NCBI RefSeq assembly: GCF_029625315.1
Contig: NZ_CP121110.1
Span: 2,551,001 to 2,615,000 of the forward strand
Source: Flavobacterium ginsengisoli
Lineage (GTDB): Bacteria; Bacteroidota; Bacteroidia; Flavobacteriales; Flavobacteriaceae
Direction of reading: 5' to 3'
Length of the DNA: 64,000 bases
This document shows, piece by piece, positions 40,092 through 50,341 of the stretch (the first letter of the stretch is position 1; every line of letters starts with the position of its first letter). The translations under genes and the position numbers were made by a program. The notes under the pieces were generated by a model, which searched no databases, had not been told where the DNA came from, and saw only the letters and a list, made by a program, of their open reading frames with translations.

Positions 40092-40168
40092 CTTTTTGGT
40101 TTTTTAATTCTTATTAAGTACATTTTTTACTTCTTGACTTGGGGCAAGAAATAATCCTTCTCTTTTTA

Positions 40169-41575
40169 TTATTCTGCGTTGTCTAAAAATTCTTTGATTT
40201 TGTCGACATATCGATCAAAAAATGATCTTCTTATTTTTGTTTCTGTAGATTCATTTTTAGGAGCCTTCTGTCTTACAACTTCTTCAGGCTCGTCAATAGT
40301 TTCTACTCTTTCAACGTAGTTTTCTTCAACTTCGTATCGTTGCACTGGTGGAGCGGTTCTATAAACAATTTTTGGTTGATCTTGCACCATTTCCATTCTA
40401 ACAGCACTTTGCGAACTGTTTTCGATACTATTCATTACCAATCCTACTGCAGTTGCATACAATGGGCTAGAAATTTCTTCTCCTGAGTTTCCTGCCAAAT
40501 GCTCGTTCGGATATCCTATTCTAGTATCCATTCCTGTAATATATTCTACCAACTGTTTGATGTGCTTTAATTGTGCACCACCACCTGTTAATACAATTCC
40601 GGCGATTAGCTTTTTACGAGGATCTTCATGTCCGTAAGCTTTAATTTCTGCGAAAACTTGTTCTACAATTTCCACAACTCTTGCATGGATAATTTTAGAT
40701 AAGTTTTTAAGCGAAATTTCTTTTAGCTCTCTTCCTCTTAAACCTGGAATCGAAACGATCTCGTTGTCTTTGTTTTCACCTGGCCAAGCAGAGCCAAATT
40801 TGATTTTTAAAAGTTCAGCTTGTTTTTCAATAATCGAACAGCCTTCTTTGATATCATCTGTAATTACATTTCCTCCAAAAGGAATTACAGCTGTGTGGCG
40901 AATAATACCGTCTTTGAAAATAGCCAAATCTGTTGTTCCACCACCAATATCGATAAGTGCAACACCAGCTTCTTTCTCTTCCTGACTTAAAACTGCATCA
41001 GCAGAAGCTAATGGCTCTAATGTCAAACCAGACAATTCAATTCCTGAACTCTGAATACATCTTCCAACATTTCTGATTGAAGATGCCTGTCCAACTACAA
41101 CATGAAAACTAGATTCTAATCTTCCGCCGTACATTCCGATTGGCTCTTTAATCTCAGACTGTCCGTCAATTTTAAATTCTTGCGGTAAAACGTGAATAAT
41201 TTCTTCTCCTGGTAACATCGCCAGTTTGTTTACCTGATCGATTAGAAGTTGAATATCATTTTCACCAATTACTTCTTCTGGATTATTTCTGCTGATATAG
41301 TCAGTATGCTGAATACTTCTGATGTGCTGTCCGGCAATACCCACAACCACATCTTTAATTTTATAACCCGAATTATTTTCTGCTTCGAGTATCGCTTGCT
41401 GTATCGATTGTATCGTCTGCGTAATGTTGTTTACTACTCCTCTGGCAACACCCAAACTTTTGGATTTACCAATGCCCAAAATCTCCAACTTACCATATTC
41501 ATTTTTTTTGCCAATCATGGCAACGATTTTGGTTGTTCCAATATCTAGACCTACTGCAATGTTATCTTTTTCCAT
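40169..41575 (-). CDS. ftsA: Cell division protein FtsA
   Basis: An actin-like protein of 468 residues that tethers FtsZ to the membrane. ATPase motifs are VGLDIGTTKIVAMIG at the N-terminus and ALIDIGGGTTDLAIF and GIVLTGGGAQLKHI later. The C-terminus ends in an amphipathic helix (RSFFDRYVDKIKEFLDNAE) likely to bind membrane. Between ftsQ and ftsZ as in other dcw clusters. Confidence 0.96.
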   Translation of the reverse strand: MEKDNIAVGLDIGTTKIVAMIGKKNEYGKLEILGIGKSKSLGVARGVVNNITQTIQSIQQAILEAENNSGYKIKDVVVGIAGQHIRSIQHTDYISRNNPEEVIGENDIQLLIDQVNKLAMLPGEEIIHVLPQEFKIDGQSEIKEPIGMYGGRLESSFHVVVGQASSIRNVGRCIQSSGIELSGLTLEPLASADAVLSQEEKEAGVALIDIGGGTTDLAIFKDGIIRHTAVIPFGGNVITDDIKEGCSIIEKQAELLKIKFGSAWPGENKDNEIVSIPGLRGRELKEISLKNLSKIIHARVVEIVEQVFAEIKAYGHEDPRKKLIAGIVLTGGGAQLKHIKQLVEYITGMDTRIGYPNEHLAGNSGEEISSPLYATAVGLVMNSIENSSQSAVRMEMVQDQPKIVYRTAPPVQRYEVEENYVERVETIDEPEEVVRQKAPKNESTETKIRRSFFDRYVDKIKEFLDNAE

Positions 41576-41581
41576 TTTCTA

Positions 41582-42305
41582 TTATTTAGTGCAAACTACT
41601 TGTTCCGTAAACCTAAGGTCAATTTTTTTGTATTTGTATAACGAACTATCTAAAACTGCTTTTTGAAAGAAGGCTTTATAGTTTCTAAATTTCTTATCAA
41701 CATTCATCGTTCTTCCGAAATCTATGAAGTAATCATAGTTACGATTAAACATTTTTAAGCTTCCATTCGGCATAATCTCTATAGCAATGATGTTTTTTCT
41801 CAAAAACGCATCGTCATAAATTGTGCGAAATAAAGTCTGCTAAATCTTCGTTATTTTTTGCATTAATTGCCCCTGAAACAAGAGGAACTCTCGCAGTGAA
41901 ATTGTCTGACAAGGGCATTTTATTACCCTCATAGTCAATATAAAAAGAAGTGGCGCCATCATAAACTCTTGCTATGGGCGTCTTCTGTTTTACTACTGCT
42001 TTTAGAACTCCATCAATACTTACAAAAACATTTGACTTCTCAATCATGTCTTGCGTATCGAGGGTTTTTTCTATCTTATTCAAATCTACTTCATCTTTTC
42101 TAATACTGGAAGCGTCTCTTTTATTTTCTATCAACAATTTATTAACCGTTTCCGGCTTTACAAAAAGCGTATTTTCTCCTACAAAAACAACCATCGATTT
42201 TTTCAATTTTCGATCGCCATTTCGATGTTGTGCGAAAGAATACAGAAACAAAACCAGTCCGAAAATAAGTACTAATCTAATATTTGTCCAATTAAATATT
42301 TTCAT
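41582..42305 (-). CDS. ftsQ: Cell division protein FtsQ (frame break in sequence)
   Basis: A bitopic division protein: short cytoplasmic start, one membrane helix (VLIFGLVLFLYSFAQ), then a periplasmic POTRA-like region. The frame breaks near 41823-41833, between ADFI and YDDAFLRKNIIAIEIM. One base more than expected is present but the exact correction is unclear. Full span about 240 residues. Overlaps murC by 14 bases and ends 6 bases before ftsA. Sequence similarity of FtsQ is low, so the name rests partly on position. Confidence 0.87.
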
Positions 42306-43641
42306 TTAAAACCTTTTTAATTGACGGAACCATTTCTCCCAAATCACCAGCTCCAATTGTTACAATAATAGGTGCATCACTGGCTTTGATTTCACCTAAT
42401 AAATCTTCTTTTGCAACAATTTTTTTGTTCGAATTTGTCATTTTACCCAAAAGCCACTCAGAAGTCACTCCTTCCATAGGAAGCTCTCTTGCAGGGTAAA
42501 TATCCATCAAAAACACTTCATCAAACTGCGATAAGCTTGCCGCAAATCCATCAACAAAATCTCTTGTTCTACTAAACAAATGCGGCTGAAAAATTGCCAG
42601 AACTTTACGGCTTGGATACAATTCTCTAACTGCTTGATGAACAGCATTTATTTCTGTTGGATGATGTGCATAATCATCAATATATACTAAATTTTCGCTC
42701 TTAATCTGATACGAAAAACGTCTTCTAATTCCGTTGAATGAAGCAATGGCTTTTGCAATAGAATCGGTCGGGGTGCCGAAAGTTTTAGCCATCGCAATAG
42801 CCATCAATCCATTCATTAAATTGTGTTTTCCTGGCAATCCGAAACGTAAGTCCTTCATGATTTCTGACGGCGTTTGCACATCAAAAACATAAGCCCCGTC
42901 TTCGATTCGAACGTTATAAGCCTTATATACAGCATCTTCATTTATAGCACATTGAACACCGTCTAAAGGCAATTCTTTGGTTATAAAAAGATTATTTTTA
43001 TCTTCTACTTTTGAAGCAAATTCTCTAAATGAAGCCTGAATGGCGTCGCTAGTTCCATAGATATCCAAATGATCTGCATCCATAGAAGTCACACAAGCAA
43101 TATCTGGACGCAAATGCAAAAACGATCTGTCAAATTCGTCTGCTTCTACAACTGTTACTGTTTTTCCGCTTCCGATTAAATTAGAATTATAATTCTCAAC
43201 AATTCCTCCTATAAAAGCCGTTACATCAGCACCACTTTGAAACAAAATATGTCCCAAAATACTAGACGTTGTAGTTTTTCCGTGTGTTCCAGCAACTGCA
43301 AAACAGAAAGTATCTCTACTTATAATTCCGAGAACTTCGGCACGTTTTTTAACCTCAAAATGCCTTTCGACAAAATAATTCCACTCAGAATGTGTTTTTG
43401 GAACCGCTGGTGTGTAAATTACTAACGTATTTTCAACATAATAATCTGTTGGAATCAAATTTATATTATCTTCAAAATGAATATCTATACCACTTTCAAT
43501 CAATTCATTAGTTAGCATAGAAGGTGTTTTGTCGTAACCTGAAACCTGTTTTCCAATAAACTTGAAATAACGAGCCAGAGCACTCATTCCGATTCCTCCG
43601 ATACCAATAAAATAAACGTTTTGTATTTGATTTAAATTCAT
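42292..43641 (-). CDS. murC: UDP-N-acetylmuramate-L-alanine ligase
   Basis: A protein of 449 residues that adds L-Ala to UDP-MurNAc. The N-terminal GIGGIGMSALARYF binds the UDP substrate, the ATP loop is AGTHGKTTTSSILG, and DDYAHHPTEI is the MurC signature. Cytoplasmic. Intact frame; between murG and ftsQ. Confidence 0.97.
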   Translation of the reverse strand: MNLNQIQNVYFIGIGGIGMSALARYFKFIGKQVSGYDKTPSMLTNELIESGIDIHFEDNINLIPTDYYVENTLVIYTPAVPKTHSEWNYFVERHFEVKKRAEVLGIISRDTFCFAVAGTHGKTTTSSILGHILFQSGADVTAFIGGIVENYNSNLIGSGKTVTVVEADEFDRSFLHLRPDIACVTSMDADHLDIYGTSDAIQASFREFASKVEDKNNLFITKELPLDGVQCAINEDAVYKAYNVRIEDGAYVFDVQTPSEIMKDLRFGLPGKHNLMNGLMAIAMAKTFGTPTDSIAKAIASFNGIRRRFSYQIKSENLVYIDDYAHHPTEINAVHQAVRELYPSRKVLAIFQPHLFSRTRDFVDGFAASLSQFDEVFLMDIYPARELPMEGVTSEWLLGKMTNSNKKIVAKEDLLGEIKASDAPIIVTIGAGDLGEMVPSIKKVLNENI

Positions 43642-43715
43642 AATTGAGTCTTAATGTCTTAAAGTCTAAAGTTTTTAAAGTCTCTTAACTATATGTCTTC
43701 AGCTTTTTAATTTTT

Positions 43716-44804
43716 CTATTTAATTAACTTCACAATTTCTGCTACAATATCTTGTGTCGCTCTTGGTTTTGCCAGTTTTTTAATATTATCACTTAGTTGT
43801 TTCTGTTTTCCCGAATCTTTCAGCAGCGCTTCAAAAACAATGCTAAACTGGTTGTCAAGCTCAGATTCTTTCAACAAAATCGCACCTTTTTCATCTACAA
43901 TTGCTTGCGCATTTTTAGTTTGGTGATCCTCAGCTACATTAGGTGATGGAATAAAAATCACTGGTTTTCCAACAATGCATAATTCTGACACTGATGAAGC
44001 ACCTGCTCGTGAAATTATGACATCTGATGCTGCGTAAACAAAATCCATTCTTTCAATAAAATCAACCACTTTTACATTTGGCTGATTGTACTTTTTATAT
44101 TCTTCAAAATACAATTTCCCGCATTGCCAGATTACCTGCACATCTTGAGAAAGAAAATTTTGCAATTCTTTTTCAATTAACTGATTGATTCTTCTAGCTC
44201 CTAAACTTCCTCCTAAAACCAGTAATGTTTTCTTATTAGAATCTAAACCATAAAAAGCAATTGCTTCATCACGCTTGCTTTCTATATCTATTAAATCCTG
44301 ACGAACTGGGTTACCCGTTAAAACGATTTTCTCTTTTGGAAAAAAGCGTTCCAAGTTTTGATAGGCCACACAAATTGCATTTGCTTTTTTGCTTAACAAT
44401 TTATTCGTTATGCCAGGAAAAGAGTTTTGCTCTTGAACCACTGTCGGAATTCCTGCCGAACCTGCCGCCTGTAATAAAGGCCCACTGGCAAAACCACCCG
44501 TTCCAATTACAACATTAGGTTTAAACTTTTTTATTATTCTTTTTGATTCCAATAAACTGCTTGCGAGCTTAAGCGGAAACATCAAGTTTTGTAATGTCAA
44601 TTTTCGCTGTAAACCAGCAATCCAAAGACCTTTTATTTCGTAACCTGCCTGAGGCACTTTCTGCATTTCCATTTTATCTTTGGCACCTACAAAAAGAAAT
44701 TCTGCATCAGGAAAATGTAATTTTAATTCATTTGCAATTGCAATCGCAGGATAGATATGTCCTCCTGTTCCTCCTCCGCTAAGTATGAATTTATACTTTG
44801 TCAT
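43716..44804 (-). CDS. murG: N-acetylglucosaminyltransferase MurG
   Basis: A GT-B glycosyltransferase of 362 residues that converts lipid I to lipid II at the inner membrane. The N-terminal [19 protein letters not shown] and the mid motif [11 protein letters not shown] are typical, and the sugar-nucleotide site is [17 protein letters not shown]. Intact; 74 bases before murC. Confidence 0.97.
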   Translation of the reverse strand: MTKYKFILSGGGTGGHIYPAIAIANELKLHFPDAEFLFVGAKDKMEMQKVPQAGYEIKGLWIAGLQRKLTLQNLMFPLKLASSLLESKRIIKKFKPNVVIGTGGFASGPLLQAAGSAGIPTVVQEQNSFPGITNKLLSKKANAICVAYQNLERFFPKEKIVLTGNPVRQDLIDIESKRDEAIAFYGLDSNKKTLLVLGGSLGARRINQLIEKELQNFLSQDVQVIWQCGKLYFEEYKKYNQPNVKVVDFIERMDFVYAASDVIISRAGASSVSELCIVGKPVIFIPSPNVAEDHQTKNAQAIVDEKGAILLKESELDNQFSIVFEALLKDSGKQKQLSDNIKKLAKPRATQDIVAEIVKLIK

Positions 44805-44848
44805 CTTTCTAAAAATTACAACTTTTTAAAATTTATTCTTTTTTAATT

Positions 44849-46159
44849 TTATTTATTCAAAACCGCATTCATTGGGTTTCTTGAATTGTCTTCTATCGAA
44901 TAGGCAGGCTCTTGCTCATAAATCTCTTGAGGAATCACATCATCTTCCGCCAACTCTTTATCAATTAATCGCTGTAAAGCTTCTTTTCTTTTTTCTTTTT
45001 CTAATTTCTCTTCAGCGATTTCATCTTCTTTTTTCGTTACACTAATGATAATTCCAAGTCCAAGACAAGTCATCCAAATCGAACTACCTCCACTACTTAT
45101 TAATGGAAGTGTTTGTCCTGTAACCGGCAATAATTCGACTGCAACCGCCATATTAATCATGGCCTGAAATATCATCGGAAAACCGACACCGACAACAACT
45201 AATTTCCCAAACAAAGTAGGTGCTTTATGCGATGCAATCACAAATCTGAACAAAAGCAACAAATACAAAACCACTATCGAAACTCCTCCTACCAAACCAT
45301 ATTCTTCTACAATAATGGCATAAATAAAGTCGGAAGAAGATTGTGGCAAAAAGTTTTTCTGAACACTTTTTCCAGGACCTAATCCTCCTAATCTTCCTGA
45401 GGCAATTGCAATTTTTGCTTTTTCAATCTGATAATCGTCTTCATCTGGCTTATCAGTTGTAAAGTTCGTAATACGACTTTCCCAAGTTGAAACCCTACTA
45501 AAGAATCTTGAATCTGGAAAAGCTTTTGCCACTAAAAGGAAAAATGCCAACATTGCAATTCCCGAACCAATGATAAAAGCAATATATTTTAATGGATACT
45601 TTCCAATAAATGTCAGCATTAAAACCATTGAAAAGATTAAGGCTGTTGTTGAAAAGTTCGCTGGTAAAATCAATATTAACGTAATAAACACCGGAACCCA
45701 AAGCTGAATTAACGAGGTTTGAAAAGGTTCATTTTCTTCTTTTGTTTTCGATAAATATCTTGCAACATAAATAAACAAAACAATAGATGCCAATGTTGAT
45801 GTCTGGAACGTTATTCCAATAAAAGGCACCTGAATCCAACGGCTTGCATTTGCTCCCGCAATCACAGTTCCTTTTAAAAGTGTATAAATCAATAAAATCC
45901 AAACCACCGGAAGCGCAATTTTTGAAATTGCTCTAAAATAATGATATGGCACTCGATGCACCCAGTAAATGATTAAAAAACCAATACAAATATGCGCCAA
46001 GTGTTTTACCAAATAACCTAGTGTATTCCCCGTTCCATGCCCTATATAAGCTAAATTACTACTCGCACTAAAAACAGGCATAAACGAAAACAAAGCCAAT
46101 AAAGCCACAAATGACCATATTACCCTATCTCCTTTTAGTTTGTTTACCAGCTCTTTCAT
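44849..46159 (-). CDS. ftsW: FtsW, lipid II polymerase of the SEDS family
   Basis: A protein of 436 residues with about ten membrane helices. SEDS motifs include FSTTALIFSMVLMLTFIGKYP, and the C-terminal PVTGQTLPLISSGGSSIW is the family signature. It polymerises lipid II at the septum with FtsI. A charged C-terminal tail (EEKLEKEKRKEALQRLIDKEL) is cytoplasmic. Between murD and murG. Confidence 0.95.
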   Translation of the reverse strand: MKELVNKLKGDRVIWSFVALLALFSFMPVFSASSNLAYIGHGTGNTLGYLVKHLAHICIGFLIIYWVHRVPYHYFRAISKIALPVVWILLIYTLLKGTVIAGANASRWIQVPFIGITFQTSTLASIVLFIYVARYLSKTKEENEPFQTSLIQLWVPVFITLILILPANFSTTALIFSMVLMLTFIGKYPLKYIAFIIGSGIAMLAFFLLVAKAFPDSRFFSRVSTWESRITNFTTDKPDEDDYQIEKAKIAIASGRLGGLGPGKSVQKNFLPQSSSDFIYAIIVEEYGLVGGVSIVVLYLLLLFRFVIASHKAPTLFGKLVVVGVGFPMIFQAMINMAVAVELLPVTGQTLPLISSGGSSIWMTCLGLGIIISVTKKEDEIAEEKLEKEKRKEALQRLIDKELAEDDVIPQEIYEQEPAYSIEDNSRNPMNAVLNK

Positions 46160-46239
46160 AATTCTTTCGTTTCAGGTTATTCTTGTTTCAGTTTTCACGT
46201 TCCTTCTAACTCGAAACATGAAACTTGAAACTCTTTTTT

Positions 46240-47570
46240 CTACAAGTTATGTACTGCTTGTTTAAATTGTTTTCCACGGTCTTCGTAGTTTTCGAATAAA
46301 TCGAAACTTGCGCAGGCTGGAGACAATAAAACTACATCGCCTTTTTCTGTTAATCTTTGAGCCGTTTTTACAGCATCATTCATATTATTTACTTCAACCA
46401 TAATATCAACAACATTTCCAAATGCATCGATAATTTTACGGTTATCGATTCCAAGGCAGATAATAGCTTTTACTTTTTCACGTACTAACGACATTAATTC
46501 GTTGTAATCGTTTCCTTTATCAACACCTCCAACAATCCATACCGTTGGCGCATTCATACTATCTAAAGCAAAGAAAGTAGCATTTACATTTGTTGCTTTT
46601 GAATCGTTGATATATTGAACGTTTTGTATTTTTAATACTTTTTCTAAACGGTGCTCAACACCTTGGAAATTAGATAGACTTTCACGAATCGTTGCATTTC
46701 TAATTTGCATCAATTTAGCTACAGAGCTTGCTGCCATGGCGTTTTTCATATTATGTTTTCCTTCTAACGCAATGTGTTCTGTATCCATTGTAAACTCTTC
46801 TTGGTTGATCTTTATTTCCATTTTGTTGTTTTTTATAGAAGCCCCTTCATCAAATTTTTTCGTCAATGAAAAAGGAATTAGTTTTGCTTTTGTTTTGTTC
46901 TTTTTTAACCATTCTGTAGTTGCTTCATCATCAGCATCGTAAATCAGATAATCGCTTTCAGTCTGGTTCATCGTTATTCGGAACTTCGAATTGATATAAT
47001 TTTCATATTTATATTCGTATCGATCCAAATGATCTGGACTAATATTGGTTATAATGGCAATATCTGGTCTGTAATTTATTATTCCGTCTAACTGAAAACT
47101 GCTTAATTCAAGAACGTATGCATCATATTTGTTTTCTGCCACCTGCCAGGCAAAGCTTTTTCCGATATTTCCTCCCAATCCTACATTCAGTCCTGCATAT
47201 TTCAGCAAATGGTGTGTTAGCATTGTTGTAGTGGTTTTACCATTACTTCCTGTAATCCCGATGGTCATTGCTTCTGTGTAAGGAATCGCAAATTCTATTT
47301 CCGAAATCACTTTAATTCCTGCCGCGACGAGCTTTTTTACTATCGGAGATTTATCGGGAATTCAGGGCTTTTCATCACCACATCAGCATTTAGAATCAAA
47401 TCTTCTGTATGTTGCTCTTCCTCCCAAGCAATTTTATTAATGATAAGAACTTCTTTATAACTCTCTTTTATTTTTCCAAAATCCGACACAAAAACATCGT
47501 AACCTTGTTTCTTACCGAGGATCGCGGTTCCTACTCCGCTTTCTCCTCCACCTAAAACTACTAATCTCAT
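46240..47570 (-). CDS. murD: UDP-N-acetylmuramoylalanine-D-glutamate ligase (frame break)
   Basis: MurD adds D-Glu to UDP-MurNAc-L-Ala. The N-terminal VVLGGGESGVGTAILGKKQG binds the uridine part and the ATP loop is GITGSNGKTTTTML. The frame breaks near 47360: the minus strand reads CCTGAATTC where CCTGGAATTC is expected, one base short, restoring KSPGIPDKSPIVKKL. Corrected length 443 residues. Directly abuts mraY. Confidence 0.94.
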
Positions 47571-48803
47571 TTATCTTAATTTTAGGGTAATGATTGACAA
47601 TATGGCTAACATTACAGCAACAATCCAGAAACGGGTTACAATTTTACTTTCGTGATATCCCTTTTTCTGATAATGATGATGAAGCGGCGACATCAGGAAA
47701 ATTCTTCGTCCTTCTCCGAAACGCTTCTTCGTATATTTAAAATAACTTACTTGAATGATTACTGAGGCACTTTCTGCTAAGAAAATTCCACAGAATAAAA
47801 CAATCAATATTTCTTTACGAACTGCAATTGCCAATACCGCAATGATTCCTCCAATAGTCAAACTTCCTGTATCTCCCATAAATACAGATGCTGGAAACGA
47901 ATTGTACCAAAGAAATCCGATAAGAGCTCCAACAAACGCCGAAATAAAGACCGTCATTTCTCCCGAATTGGGTATATACATTATATTCAGATAATTGGAA
48001 AAAATGATATTACCAGAAACGAATGTGAATATCCCGAGTGCGAGGACAGATATAGCAGAGGTCCCTGCGGCGAGTCCATCAATTCCGTCTGTTAAATTTG
48101 CTCCATTTGAAACTGCTGTAATAATGAAAATAACTACCGGAATAAACACTAACCAAGCCCATTTTTCATATCCATCTCCCATAAAAGATAGGACTTCAGC
48201 GTAATCAAATTCATTGTTTTTTACGAAAGGAATTGTAGTTGCTGTAGATTTCTCTTCAATACCTGCAGGTACTATAACTGTCGAATTTGAAGCTGTTTTA
48301 AAAATATCTGCTCTACCTGTATCTGTTCTTACTGTAACTGCTGGATTAAAATAAAGAACTGCTCCAACAATGATTCCTAGACCAACTTGACCAATAACTT
48401 TAAAAATACCTTTTAATCCTTGTTTATCTTTTTTGAATATCTTGATATAATCGTCAACAAAACCAATTGTTCCCATCCATAGAGTAGTTACAATCAGCAA
48501 AACGATATAAATGTTGTGCAATCTTGCAAATAACAACACAGGAATAAGAGTAGCAAAAATGATTATTAAACCACCCATTGTTGGCGTACCTGCTTTTTCA
48601 TTCTGACCAGCAAGACCAAGCTCACGTACAGTTTCTCCAACTTGTTGACGGCGTAAAAAGTTAATTACTCTTTTACCATAAATAGTCGATAAAAGCAACG
48701 AAAGCATAAATGCCAAAGCTGATCTAAATGTGATGTACTGGAAAACTCCTGTTCCAGGAATATCCAATGTCTTATCAAAATATTCAAATAAATAGTACAG
48801 CAT
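47571..48803 (-). CDS. mraY: Phospho-N-acetylmuramoyl-pentapeptide transferase
   Basis: A membrane enzyme of 410 residues with about ten helices that makes lipid I from UDP-MurNAc-pentapeptide and undecaprenyl phosphate. Conserved motifs: [39 protein letters not shown] and [13 protein letters not shown] ~60-residue loop around residues 175-215 is longer than in E. coli, as in other Bacteroidetes. Intact. Confidence 0.97.
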   Translation of the reverse strand: MLYYLFEYFDKTLDIPGTGVFQYITFRSALAFMLSLLLSTIYGKRVINFLRRQQVGETVRELGLAGQNEKAGTPTMGGLIIIFATLIPVLLFARLHNIYIVLLIVTTLWMGTIGFVDDYIKIFKKDKQGLKGIFKVIGQVGLGIIVGAVLYFNPAVTVRTDTGRADIFKTASNSTVIVPAGIEEKSTATTIPFVKNNEFDYAEVLSFMGDGYEKWAWLVFIPVVIFIITAVSNGANLTDGIDGLAAGTSAISVLALGIFTFVSGNIIFSNYLNIMYIPNSGEMTVFISAFVGALIGFLWYNSFPASVFMGDTGSLTIGGIIAVLAIAVRKEILIVLFCGIFLAESASVIIQVSYFKYTKKRFGEGRRIFLMSPLHHHYQKKGYHESKIVTRFWIVAVMLAILSIITLKLR

Positions 48804-48876
48804 ATTTTTCTATTTTTTTAAATTCCAATTTGAAACTCCAAATCCAATGGTGGTATTTGAACTTAAAATTTTATTA

Positions 48877-50341
48877 TTATTTGTTTAGTTGCTCTAAAAT
48901 CTCTTTTACTGTTTCCATATCATCAAAATGATGGCGAACACCATTTATTTCTTGATAAGTTTCATGTCCTTTGCCTGCAATTAGAATAATATCATTAGGC
49001 TGAGCCAATTGACAAGCTGTTTTAATTGCCTGTTTTCTATCTGTAATTCGCGACATTTTTTTATAATTGTGAGGCTCAACTCCTTGCTCCATCTCATCCA
49101 AAATAACCTCTGGATCTTCATTTCTAGGATTATCTGAGGTCAAAACTGCTTTATCACTCATATCCGAAGCAATCTTTGCCATTATAGGGCGTTTTGTTTT
49201 ATCGCGATTACCTCCACATCCAACAACAGTAATTAGCTGTTCATTTTTTGTTCGAATGTCATTAATGGTTTTCAAAACATTTTCAAGCGCATCTGGCGTA
49301 TGAGCATAATCTACAACAGCAGTAATCTTTTCATTTGAAACAATGTATTGGAAACGTCCCGAAACACTTTCTAAATCAGACAGCAATCTCAATGCTTCTA
49401 AACTATCAATTCCTAGTTCTACAGCTGTTCCATAAATTGCTAAAACATTGTATGCATTGAAAGTACCAATCAGTTTTACCCAAACTTCATTATCATTGAT
49501 TTTTAGAAGCAAACCCGATAATTGACTTTCTAAAATCTGTGCTCTATAATCCGCATAAGATTTTAAAGCATAAGTCCTTTTTATAGCGACGGTATTCTGT
49601 AGCATTACAGAACCGTTTTTATCATCAATATTTGATAAAACAAAAGCTGATTTTGGAAGTGAATCAAAAAAAGACTTTTTAACGTCTCTGTATTCTGCAA
49701 ATGTTGGATGATAATCTAAGTGATCATGAGAAAGATTTGTAAAAATTCCTCCCACAAAATGCAAAGCTTCAGTACGTTTTTGATGAATACCATGAGAACT
49801 TACTTCCATAAAACAATGCGTCACTCCCGCTTCGACCATTTCATTTAAATAATGATTGATAGTCAAAGAATCTGGTGTTGTGTGCGTTGCTGGATACTCT
49901 ATTTTATCTACTACGATTTTTACAGTTGATAATAATCCAACTTTAAAACCTGCTTTTTGAAACAATTGAAACAACAAGGATGCAATTGTAGTTTTACCAT
50001 TTGTTCCTGTTACACCAACCAATTTTAGTTTTGAAGATGGATCTTCAAAATAATTAGCCGCCATAAAAGCCAGTGCTGTATTGGTATCTTTTACTTGAAT
50101 ATAAGTCACATCATTTGCAATAGTTTGCTGGAAATGTATCGCAAATAATCGCTTTTGCCCCAAGCTGAATTGCTTTTTCGATATAATCATGTCCATCTGA
50201 AAGTGAACCACGAATTGCTACAAAAACATCATTTGTTTCTACTTTACGTGAATCAAATTCAATTTTCTGAATAGCCGCATCTGTCGAACCTTTTACAGAT
50301 TCAATAGCTACTTTATATAATATGTCTTTTAATACTTTCAC
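48877..50341 (-). CDS. murE: UDP-MurNAc-tripeptide synthetase (frame break)
   Basis: MurE adds the third residue of the stem peptide. The N-terminus (KVLKDILYKV, SRKVETNDVFVAIRG) and the ATP loop VTGTNGKTTIAS are present. The substrate motif is DNPRNEDP, which indicates meso-diaminopimelate. The frame breaks at about 50122-50136 between ICDTFPA and TIANDVTY; one base too many, possibly in the AAA. Corrected length 487 residues. Overlaps ftsI by 4 bases. Confidence 0.94.
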